Positions 18,099 through 25,257 of a DNA stretch of 64,000 bases are shown in pieces. The notes beneath the pieces are model-generated. The model saw nothing but the letters and a program-made list of their open reading frames with translations. It did not search any database and was not told where the DNA came from. Within the stretch, counting starts at the first letter, position 1. Every line of letters starts with the position of its first letter. The stretch spans positions 1 to 64,000 of the forward strand of contig NZ_LJCO01000033.1 in assembly GCF_001399675.1 (NCBI RefSeq), read 5' to 3'. This stretch comes from Paenalicyclobacillus ferrooxydans. GTDB taxonomy: Bacteria > Bacillota > Bacilli > Alicyclobacillales > Alicyclobacillaceae. Made by a program: the position numbers and the translations under genes.

Positions 18099-19274
18099 GT
18101 GTCTGTTCAGTTGACGGATATTGATGCGCTGGTCAGCGAAGTAACCGATGAGGTCATCGGTTGGCGACGGCATTTGCATCAACACCCGGAATTGTCCTTT
18201 GAAGAGGTCAATACCGCGGACTACGTGTTTGAACGCCTGAGCTCGTTTGGGGGTCTCGAAATCACCCGCCCGACGAGGACCAGTGTGATGGCGCGGCTCA
18301 TCGGATCAAGTGAAGGTGCAACACTCGCGATTCGTGCGGATATGGATGCGCTCCCGATTGATGAAGAAACGGACTTCGAGTTTAAATCGGTCTCTCCTGG
18401 CGTCATGCACGCCTGCGGACACGACGCACACACGGCAATTCTGCTCGGTGCGGCAAAGGTGTTGGCGGGGCTTCGCGAACACGTGCGGGGGGAGATCCGG
18501 TTCTTCTTTCAGCACGCGGAGGAGCTGCATCCGGGTGGCGCCGTGGAGATGGTGAGGGCGGGGGTGATGGACGGGGTCGATCACGTGATCGGGCTCCATG
18601 TTCGCTCCCTCATGGAAAGCGGACGCCTATGCGTCAGTGCGGGTCCCATTAACGCAGCGTCGGATCGCTTCGATATTACCATTCGCGGCCGCGGGGGACA
18701 TGCGGCGCATCCGCATACCGCCGTAGACAGCATCGCTGTTGCTGGTCAGGTTATCGCTGCGTTGCAGAGTATCGTTTCGCGCAATACGGACCCGCTCGAT
18801 CCGCTCGTTCTCACCATCACGAAGATCCACGGTGGGACCGCGTACAACGTTATCCCGGAAACGGTGGAGCTCGGTGGTACCGTCCGCAGCTACAATCCGA
18901 CCTTGCGCGATTCCGTACCAGGGCTCATGGAGCGGATCATCGGGGGGATCACGGAGGCACACGGCGCCACGTTTCAGCTGGATTACCGCCGCGGGTACAG
19001 TCCGCTCATCAACGATCAGGATTTGTCAGAGCGGGTTTCAGATGTCCTCAAGCAGGCGTTTGGGGAGGAACACGTACTTCCATCCACACCGGGGATGGGT
19101 GGGGAGGATTTCTCAGGCTACCTCACCGAGGCGCCAGGGACATTCTTTCATCTGGGAGCGGGAGATGCGAGTAAAAGACTACTCTACCCGCATCACCATC
19201 CGAAGTTCTGGCTGGATGAAAGTGCGTTTCAAGTCGGCGTCAAGGCGTTTGTCACGTTAGCACTGAACCTGTGA
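18099..19274 (+). CDS. M20-family amidohydrolase, paralog 2
   Basis: A 391-residue M20D amidohydrolase, closely similar along its length to the genes at 13893 and 19414 (same GWRRxLHQxPELSFEE opening, MHACGHDAHTAILLG metal motif, QHAEELHPGG, HHHPKF end). GTG start after a GGGGG site 13 nt from the previous stop. Its reading frame is GC-rich. Its stop codon lies inside the first unit of a 23-bp tandem repeat. Confidence 0.9.
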   Translation: MSVQLTDIDALVSEVTDEVIGWRRHLHQHPELSFEEVNTADYVFERLSSFGGLEITRPTRTSVMARLIGSSEGATLAIRADMDALPIDEETDFEFKSVSPGVMHACGHDAHTAILLGAAKVLAGLREHVRGEIRFFFQHAEELHPGGAVEMVRAGVMDGVDHVIGLHVRSLMESGRLCVSAGPINAASDRFDITIRGRGGHAAHPHTAVDSIAVAGQVIAALQSIVSRNTDPLDPLVLTITKIHGGTAYNVIPETVELGGTVRSYNPTLRDSVPGLMERIIGGITEAHGATFQLDYRRGYSPLINDQDLSERVSDVLKQAFGEEHVLPSTPGMGGEDFSGYLTEAPGTFFHLGAGDASKRLLYPHHHPKFWLDESAFQVGVKAFVTLALNL

Positions 19275-19322
19275 CGACTCGCCGGGGAGGCCTGTGACGA
19301 CTGGCCAGGCAGGCCCGTGACG
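19268..19322. repeat. 23-bp tandem repeat at the 3' end of an M20 gene
   Basis: Two adjacent 23-bp units (19268-19290, 19291-19313), each starting CCTGTGACGACT and ending AGG, are followed by a partial third unit (CCCGTGACGG). The stop codon of the preceding gene is in unit one. The units share the CAGGCAGG core with the gap at 16567-16691. Confidence 0.7.
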
Positions 19323-19413
19323 GTGAAAACGGTATCTTAAAAGTCGTTGACATCAAGCCTTTGATATTAAACCGTTACAATGAAACCTATGGAAATTGAG
19401 AGGAGACTTGCCC

Positions 19414-20601
19414 ATGTTAACAATGACTCCGCAAAGCATCTCTGAGCTGGTCGCGGGTGTAAAAGACGACGTGATTGGCTGGCGCCGCCACCTGCATCAA
19501 AACCCGGAGCTGTCTTTCCAAGAGGAGAATACCTCTCAGTACGTCTACAACATCCTTGAGTCCTTCGGTGGGCTCGAGCTGTCCCGCCCTACCAAGACCA
19601 GCGTGGTTGCCCGCTTGATTGGCAAGCAGCCAGGCAAGGTGCTCGCGATTCGGGCGGATATGGATGCACTGCCGATTCTTGAGGACACAAGCTTTGAGTT
19701 TAAGTCGAGCAACCCGGGTGTGATGCACGCCTGCGGCCACGACGGACATACGGCGATGCTGCTTGGAACGGCAAAGATCCTGACAGGGTTGAAGGAGCAT
19801 CTCGTCGGCGAAGTGCGCTTTTTGTTTCAGCACGCGGAGGAGTTGTTCCCAGGAGGCGCAAGCCAGATGGTTGCGGCTGGTGTGATGGAAGGTGTGGGGC
19901 AGGTCATCGGGATCCACCTTAAATCCATGATGGAACCAGGCATCGTCTCGGTTCAGACCGGGCCCGTTAATGCGGCGCCGGATACGTTCCATGTGAGGAT
20001 CATCGGCAGCGGCGGACACGCAGCATATCCACACACGACAGTCGACAGCGTGCTCATCGCCGCGCAGGCCATCACCAACCTGCAGCACATCGTCTCGCGG
20101 AACAAGGACCCGCTTGACCGGCTCGTATTGTCCGTGACGCGGATTATGGGCGGGACGGCAGACAACGTCATCCCTGGTTGCGTGGAATTCGGCGGCACAG
20201 TTCGCAGCTACAACCCGGCGCTCCGTGACAATGTGCCGGAGTGGATGGAGCGGATCATCAAAGGTGTGACCGCTGCGCACGGCGCGACGTATGAATTTGA
20301 GTACACTCGCGGGTACGATCCGGTCGTCAATGATGACGAAGTCACAAAGATTGTCGAGGAGACCTTGAAGGGTGTGTTTGGTGAGGAGCGCGTGGTGAAC
20401 GGCCCGCCGACGATGGGCGGAGAGGACTTCTCCGCGTTCCAGAAGGCTGCACCAGGGACGTTCTTTCAGGTGGGCGCAGGCTACGGGCCGAAGGAGTCCT
20501 GGCATCCGCATCACCATCCGAAGTTCGCCATTAACGAAGATGCACTTCCAGTTGGTGTAGAAGCGTTTGTAAACCTCGCGTTCCGGTTGCTGCAAGATTA
20601 G
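19414..20601 (+). CDS. M20-family amidohydrolase, paralog 3
   Basis: A 395-residue M20D amidohydrolase, third member of the local paralog set. Metal motifs are MHACGHDGHTAMLLG, FQHAEELFPGGA and HPHHHPKFAI. ATG 19414 follows GAGAGGAG; an upstream ATG at 19396 in the same frame overlaps this site and is less likely. A hairpin lies 24 bp after the stop. A C-terminal relic that matches this protein best is found at 24275-24367. Confidence 0.9.
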   Translation: MLTMTPQSISELVAGVKDDVIGWRRHLHQNPELSFQEENTSQYVYNILESFGGLELSRPTKTSVVARLIGKQPGKVLAIRADMDALPILEDTSFEFKSSNPGVMHACGHDGHTAMLLGTAKILTGLKEHLVGEVRFLFQHAEELFPGGASQMVAAGVMEGVGQVIGIHLKSMMEPGIVSVQTGPVNAAPDTFHVRIIGSGGHAAYPHTTVDSVLIAAQAITNLQHIVSRNKDPLDRLVLSVTRIMGGTADNVIPGCVEFGGTVRSYNPALRDNVPEWMERIIKGVTAAHGATYEFEYTRGYDPVVNDDEVTKIVEETLKGVFGEERVVNGPPTMGGEDFSAFQKAAPGTFFQVGAGYGPKESWHPHHHPKFAINEDALPVGVEAFVNLAFRLLQD

Positions 20602-20624
20602 AGCAAGTGGCGGTAGGTGGCACG

Positions 20625-20668
20625 CACCAGGAGGGGCAGCGGTGATGTCGATGAAGCCGCTCCTGGTG
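20625..20668. other. Hairpin between the convergent M20 and galE genes
   Basis: CACCAGGAG (20625-20633) pairs with CTCCTGGTG (20660-20668), extended by an AGCGG/CCGCT inner stem. There is no T run on the plus strand. It may still end transcription between the two convergent genes. Confidence 0.45.
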
Positions 20669-20766
20669 TCTGCTAATGGGCGGAGTGCCGCCAGTCGCGA
20701 GCGAGAGTAATAAGCGGCTGTCAGCCTGTTACCGGCTGTGGGGGGGCTGTTCGCACAGAGCTGCCA

Positions 20767-21780
20767 TTACTTGTCGTACCCATGTGGGTTATTGGCCTGC
20801 CACCGCCATGTATCCATGCACATCTCCGCAAGGTCACGCTTGGCACTCCATCCTAAGAGTGTATGTGCTTTGCTGACGTCTGCATAACTGATGGGAATAT
20901 CCCCCGGACGGCGGGGGCCGATCTGATACGGAATGTTCACCCCGGATGCCTTCTCAAAAGCGTGCAGCACCTCGAGCACGCTGTATCCCCTACCGGTTCC
21001 CAGGTTGACAGTCTCGATGCCTTTCGCGGTCTCTAGATACCTGAGCGCGTGTACGTGCCCTTCTGCCAAGTCCATTACGTGAATATAGTCGCGAATGCAG
21101 GTTCCATCTGGTGTCGGGTAGTCATCCCCGTTGACCGTCAGATAAGGCCGTCGCCCAACCGCGACCTGTGAGATAAACGGTAAAAGGTTGTTTGGGATAC
21201 CGTTCGGATTTTCTCCAATTCGCCCACTCCGGTGAGCGCCAATCGGGTTAAAGTACCGAAGCGATGCAACACCCCAGTCCGGGTTGGCAGTAACCATATC
21301 CGAGATGATCATCTCGAGCATCATCTTTGTCCGCCCATAGGGGCTCGTGGGAAAGAGAGGCGTGTCCTCCTTGACGGGCATTGAATTCTGCATGCCGTAC
21401 ACCGTGGCTGAGGAACTGAACACCATCTGTTTCACGCCAAAGTTTTGCATGTTGGCGAGGAGATTCAACGTGCCAACAATATTGTTTTCATAATATCGAA
21501 GCGGATCCGATACTGACTCCCCGACTGCCTTCAGCCCAGCGAAGTGGATCACGGCATCTATCTTGTTACCTCGAAAAACCTCGTACAGCGCCGTGTCATT
21601 GAGCAGGTCGGTCCGGTGTACCGGAAATTCCTTCCCGGTAATCTGTTTCGCTCTTTCCAGGGACTTCGGAAAGCTGTTTGAAAAACTGTCAACTACGACG
21701 ATATCGTATCCTGCGTCGAGCAGGGCAACACAAGTATGGCTACCAATGTAGCCAGCTCCACCTGTTACGAGAATGGTCAT
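20767..21780 (-). CDS. galE: UDP-glucose 4-epimerase GalE
   Basis: A 337-residue extended short-chain dehydrogenase that interconverts UDP-glucose and UDP-galactose (often also the GlcNAc/GalNAc pair). The NAD site is GGAGYIG (7-13), the catalytic Ser triplet is 122-124, and the YxxxK pair is Tyr148/Lys152. Residues FNPIGAHRSGRIGE and the C-terminal region are typical GalE. ATG start after AGGAGGG. It stands alone on the minus strand, convergent with the M20 genes. Confidence 0.95.
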   Translation of the reverse strand: MTILVTGGAGYIGSHTCVALLDAGYDIVVVDSFSNSFPKSLERAKQITGKEFPVHRTDLLNDTALYEVFRGNKIDAVIHFAGLKAVGESVSDPLRYYENNIVGTLNLLANMQNFGVKQMVFSSSATVYGMQNSMPVKEDTPLFPTSPYGRTKMMLEMIISDMVTANPDWGVASLRYFNPIGAHRSGRIGENPNGIPNNLLPFISQVAVGRRPYLTVNGDDYPTPDGTCIRDYIHVMDLAEGHVHALRYLETAKGIETVNLGTGRGYSVLEVLHAFEKASGVNIPYQIGPRRPGDIPISYADVSKAHTLLGWSAKRDLAEMCMDTWRWQANNPHGYDK

Positions 21781-21832
21781 CGCTAACCCTCCTCTCTCAA
21801 AAATAGGTGATCAAAATTGAGAGCTCTCATTT

Positions 21833-21862
21833 GCATTGATTAAATTCGCATTGACTAAATTC
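21833..21862. repeat. 15-bp tandem repeat upstream of galE
   Basis: GCATTGATTAAATTC and GCATTGACTAAATTC lie back to back, 53 bp before the galE start, followed by a partial GCATGC. Further imperfect CTGCATTG/TTAAGA repeats lie at 21930-21990. The rest of 21863-22055 shows no gene. Confidence 0.55.
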
Positions 21863-22055
21863 GCATGCTTATAAATATGCATCTATTCAAAGAGTGTCCA
21901 CTTCAAAGCGTATTCAGTAGAAGTGTTTTAAGACCTAACAGCCGCGTTAAGATCTCAGGGCTGCATTGAGACTTAAGAACTGCATTGTCCCCTCGGAGTC
22001 ACCTAAGCCCTATCATAAAACAATTAACCCTGCAGAATAAAATGTATCAGGCATC

Positions 22056-22082
22056 ACAAAAAACCTTGGGTGTTTTCAAGGT
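22056..22082 (-). terminator. Second terminator after the DGDGD-repeat gene
   Basis: On the minus strand ACCTTG (22082-22077) pairs with CAAGGT (22068-22063) across an 8-nt loop and is followed by TTTTTTG. It lies behind the stronger hairpin at 22121-22149. Confidence 0.55.
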
Positions 22083-22120
22083 GTCAACCTAGAGAGAACT
22101 TTAACACGAGAAGTGTAACG

Positions 22121-22149
22121 AAAACCCCCGCACATTTCTGCGCGGGGGT
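22121..22149 (-). terminator. Terminator of the DGDGD-repeat gene
   Basis: Read on the minus strand, CCCCCGCGC and GTGCGGGGG form a 9-bp GC-rich stem followed by TTTTCGTT. It lies about 80 bp after the stop of the small gene. Confidence 0.8.
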
Positions 22150-22227
22150 GTACAAACTCGCTTGGGGTACGGCGTCATCATCGACACCGTCTTACATTGT
22201 TTGTTCTGTTTTGAAGAACAACAATCT

Positions 22228-22464
22228 TTAACCGTAAAGGTTCACATATTGACCTTTACCGGATTCTTGAGCCGGAGCGTTCTTGGTCGGTTCGATACCA
22301 TGATCTCCGTCACCGTCGTGTGCCTTCGACCCCTTTTGTGGTTCGATACCGTGATCTCCATCGCCATCATGTACTCGCGACAAAGCCCCATGTTGCGCAG
22401 ACGACCCATGTAATAGGCTAGAGAGGGCTAAACTTGCTTGCGAAGTTGCTCCAGATACATTCAT
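22228..22464 (-). CDS. Small acidic protein with two HDGDGDHGIEP repeats, unknown
   Basis: A 78-residue protein, not recognised as a named family. It has no signal peptide. The middle holds two exact copies of HDGDGDHGIEP (residues about 32-42 and 49-59), one coded 51 bp after the other, so the repeat is also visible in the DNA (22289-22320 and 22340-22371). The alternating Asp spacing resembles calcium-binding loops (EF-hand, dockerin), but no paired helices are obvious. The gene has an AGGTGG ribosome site 7 nt before ATG and its own tandem terminators, which supports expression. The last codons form an inverted repeat GTAAAGGT/ACCTTTAC. Confidence 0.75.
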   Translation of the reverse strand: MNVSGATSQASLALSSLLHGSSAQHGALSRVHDGDGDHGIEPQKGSKAHDGDGDHGIEPTKNAPAQESGKGQYVNLYG

Positions 22465-22813
22465 TCAACTACCACCTTTCAATTTTTATAAAACTCGCGG
22501 ACATTGTTCCAGACAAAAATTGTCCACCAGTTTTGAAAGACTACCAATATATCGCCAAATATACAAATGCCTCATCGCTGCGCAGCATAGACGAGAGAGG
22601 GATTCTCTTGGACTTTCAGTTGTCTGACTACAGAAGCAGATTCAGCCGACGGTCCCCCGGACGGCTGCCTCGTTTCCCGTGGAGTATGGGATTCATAGCA
22701 TCTACGGGTGCATGTTAGCGATTGGTATAAAGTTATGCAAAAACACCATTCTCAGTAATTTTTAATAAGCTGAAGATTTGTTGGAGTACCGCGGAAAATT
22801 CGACATAAACTGT

Positions 22814-22850
22814 GCAGTGAGCCAACCATATGGCTTGGCTCACTGCACTT
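22814..22850 (+). terminator. Strong hairpin with T run, no gene upstream
   Basis: A perfect 12-bp stem (22814-22825 with 22835-22846) with a 9-nt loop is followed by ACTTTTG on the plus strand. There is no convincing plus-strand gene in the 350 bp before it, so it may end a small RNA or act as a leader element for the kinase at 22927. The rest of 22465-22813 shows no supported gene. Confidence 0.6.
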
Positions 22851-22926
22851 TTGTCTATGAAAATATTCGACAATGATACATAATTATCCTTAAGTATACA
22901 TGACTCGGACAGGGAATGGGGTATTC

Positions 22927-24273
22927 ATGAGAAGCCGCATCCGGTGGAGCAAAAGAACGTGGTTCTTTATTTGGCTATATGCCGTTAGTCTGCCGATATT
23001 GTCCATCGTGACAGATTATCTCTATCACGTCTGGACACATCATTTGAGTCGCAGTGATGTCTACTTTATCTCCGGAAGAAGCCTCATCCTCTACATCTTT
23101 ACAGTTTGGCTTTTAACTCAGTTTGTCCGACGTCTCACGAAAACAGAGCACAACTATCAACTTGTCGTCACCGAATTAGAGACATTTATTGAACATCACC
23201 CGGATGCCATTTGCATGTTTGACTTGGAGGGGCGGTTTACGAACGTCAACACCCAATTCGAAGAACTTTACAAGACCCCGCGAAGAACTGTGCTTGGTGA
23301 ACGATTACTTGACTTCCCAGTCATACCTCCTGAGTTTCTCTTCGAGTCACAACAAGTCATGAAGTCAGTCATTGAAGGTCAAAACGTAGTCAGGTACCGT
23401 ACAACCAGACAAACGGCAGCAGGCGATCCGATTCCTGTTTCCATTTCGGCGTTTCCGATTCGTGACCCGCGAGGGACGCTGATTGGGTGGGCCGCATCAA
23501 TACGTGATGTATCAGATGAGGTCGAAACTGAAAAGCGGTGGCTCCAGTCTGAAAAGCTTGCCGCAGTTGGTCAATTGGCTGCAGGCGTCGCACACGAGAT
23601 TCGCAATCCGCTTACCGCTGTCAAAGGGTTTCTTGACATAATTCCTACAAGCAAGCCGGAAAAACAAAAGGAATACGCAGGGATCATGACCAGTGAACTC
23701 GATCGGATCGCCAATATTGTGACCGAGATGCTCGCTTTAGCAAAACCGCAAATTGATGATATGCGGTTGGTGGACGTCGGCGCGGTGCTCAGTCAGGTGA
23801 CACGATTTCTCGACCCTGAGGCAAGAATGCGCAATATTGTATTTGAATCCGCCTTTGGCGAGCTGAATGTAAAAATCATGGGCCATGAAAATAGGCTGAA
23901 ACAACTGCTGATAAACTTGGTCCGAAACGCAATGGATGCTATCGTGAGTGAGCGGCGACAGGTCACATTTGCTGCTGAGACCAGAGATTCATGGGTTGTG
24001 ATTCGGATTCAGGATACGGGAATGGGCATGACAGACGATGCATTGCACCGCATCTGCGAGCCCTTTTTTACGACGAAGGAGCACGGCACCGGTCTAGGGT
24101 TACACTTGTGCCGGCAGATTGTCGAACAGCACGAGGGGCGTATGCAGTTTGCTAGTACCCTTGGTGAGGGCACGACGGTTCGGTTAGAATTTCCTGCTGT
24201 GAGTAGTCTCCGTGTTGTTCCGCGAAGTGAGGTGGGGGAACAACGAGACAAGATTGGCCAATACGTTGGATGA
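22927..24273 (+). CDS. Orphan PAS-containing sensor histidine kinase
   Basis: A 448-residue membrane histidine kinase. It has two membrane segments near the N-terminus (about residues 12-32 and 52-72) with a short outer loop, a PAS domain (about 85-200), HisKA with the phospho-acceptor His in AAGVAHEIRNPLTAVKG and a HATPase domain (N box LINLVRNAMDAI, DTGMGM, GTGLGL). No response regulator is adjacent. The architecture resembles the sporulation-type kinases of Bacillus that feed Spo0F, which is a reasonable but unproved role. ATG 22927 is preceded by GGGG; ATG 22900 upstream lacks a ribosome site. Confidence 0.88.
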   Translation: MRSRIRWSKRTWFFIWLYAVSLPILSIVTDYLYHVWTHHLSRSDVYFISGRSLILYIFTVWLLTQFVRRLTKTEHNYQLVVTELETFIEHHPDAICMFDLEGRFTNVNTQFEELYKTPRRTVLGERLLDFPVIPPEFLFESQQVMKSVIEGQNVVRYRTTRQTAAGDPIPVSISAFPIRDPRGTLIGWAASIRDVSDEVETEKRWLQSEKLAAVGQLAAGVAHEIRNPLTAVKGFLDIIPTSKPEKQKEYAGIMTSELDRIANIVTEMLALAKPQIDDMRLVDVGAVLSQVTRFLDPEARMRNIVFESAFGELNVKIMGHENRLKQLLINLVRNAMDAIVSERRQVTFAAETRDSWVVIRIQDTGMGMTDDALHRICEPFFTTKEHGTGLGLHLCRQIVEQHEGRMQFASTLGEGTTVRLEFPAVSSLRVVPRSEVGEQRDKIGQYVG

Positions 24274-24274
24274 T

Positions 24275-24367
24275 TCACATCACCATCCCAAGTTCGCCAT
24301 TATGGAAGAAGCACTTCCGGTGGGCGTGGAGGTGTTCGCAAATCTCACATTTCGCCTGTTGCAGTAG
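24275..24367 (+). pseudogene. Relic of an M20 amidohydrolase (C-terminal 30 codons)
   Basis: This stretch translates as SHHHPKFAIMEEALPVG and onward to FRLLQ, then TAG. It matches the last 30 residues of the M20 protein encoded at 19414 with only a few changes (N to M, A to V, V to A, A to T). No start or other part of the enzyme is present, and the relic begins directly behind the kinase stop. It shows that a further copy of the M20 gene once existed here or was partly copied. Confidence 0.85.
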
Positions 24368-24423
24368 ACGCTAGACTTCGGCGAAAGTCAAGGTGAACCG
24401 ACAAGAGCACGCTTAGAGGGCTT

Positions 24424-24753
24424 TTAACGCACAGTCGATGCGATTCGTTTCTGTGGAGGGGGCAACTTGTACCATAGTTTGTGATCGCAGTTTGGACATT
24501 GTACAAGCCCTGCAGGATCCAATCGATAGACCATACCTTGTTGGTGACACTCGGGACAAGGATACTGAAACCACTCGCCAGGTACAGGTTTCATATCACA
24601 TTGCGGTAGAAGTGTGAACATGTCATCTTGTAAAAGTCCAGTCGCAGCACACACTGGGCAATGATAGTTTAGGCTGTGCGGAATCTGATATACTCCTACA
24701 TTACCGCACTGATTGCATTTGGTCTTCATATACCATGTCTTAGCGTATTTCAT
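24424..24753 (-). CDS. Small zinc-ribbon protein, unknown role
   Basis: A 109-residue protein with several CxxC pairs (CNQC, CPVC, CPEC, CPNC) and further cysteines, which form two or more probable zinc ribbons. This suggests a nucleic-acid or protein-binding adaptor. The start is taken as the ATG that overlaps the stop of the upstream gene (ATGA, 24753-24750), a sign of translational coupling; the longer frame to 24774 would run into that gene. It is not assigned to a named family. Confidence 0.75.
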   Translation of the reverse strand: MKYAKTWYMKTKCNQCGNVGVYQIPHSLNYHCPVCAATGLLQDDMFTLLPQCDMKPVPGEWFQYPCPECHQQGMVYRLDPAGLVQCPNCDHKLWYKLPPPQKRIASTVR

Positions 24754-24932
24754 GATCTGTGGTCGAGAATCCACTGCAATTCTTGCTGGAGGATGGTTTC
24801 TCGCTGTTGCTCAGAGAAGCAAACATACTCAATTGAAGGTGTTTTGAGTACTCCGAATTGAACAGGCTGAACAATCATGTGCAGATTTTTGTGCTCCAAC
24901 TCATGTTTATCCACTTGAAAGTGATCCCTCAT
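24750..24932 (-). CDS. Small protein, 60 residues, unknown
   Basis: A 60-residue protein with an AGGAGG ribosome site 6 nt before ATG. It has no recognised domain; the C-terminal half is helical and Gln/Glu-rich (EQQRETILQQELQWI). It is coupled to the zinc-ribbon gene by a 4-nt overlap, so the two probably act together. It is divergent from the sigma factor gene at 25258. Confidence 0.7.
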   Translation of the reverse strand: MRDHFQVDKHELEHKNLHMIVQPVQFGVLKTPSIEYVCFSEQQRETILQQELQWILDHRS

Positions 24933-25131
24933 ACAGCGCCTCCTCTACACACGTGGTCTTATCTAGTCAAGACGTGAATCACTACGGAGTTGACAGATTA
25001 GAGACGACCTTTAGTGCATAGGTAATTAGGAAGTATTCTACCAATGAATCGTCTTGAAGCAAGCGTTTGTAGAAAATCCCCATTTTTCGACAATAAATGT
25101 CTAAATGCCATAAAGATCGACAAATGTTGTA

Positions 25132-25160
25132 TTGACGAGTTTATCAGTGCTACCTATACT
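25132..25160 (+). promoter_or_regulatory. Sigma-A-type promoter of the sigma factor gene
   Basis: TTGACG (25132-25137) and TATACT (25155-25160) are separated by exactly 17 bp, close to the vegetative consensus, and lie about 100 bp before the start at 25258. The remainder of 24933-25257 shows no gene. Confidence 0.75.
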
Positions 25161-25257
25161 AAAGTTTAAATATATAGATCATTTTCCTCATAAAACCATG
25201 TTTTATTTACGGTTTAGTGTTTCAGGAGGAACTGGGGTTACAAGGTGGTAACAGCAC

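Noticed and set aside
16567-19322. CRISPR array
   Set aside because: The repeats are short, adjacent and degenerate, with no unique spacers of constant length and no cas genes.
19417-20595. 392-residue minus-strand frame opposite the third M20 gene
   Set aside because: It mirrors a clear enzyme gene; similar antisense frames occur opposite the other GC-rich M20 genes and reflect codon bias.
22434-22718. 94-residue plus-strand frame before the histidine kinase
   Set aside because: No ribosome site, starts inside the antisense of the DGDGD-repeat gene, and shows no domain.
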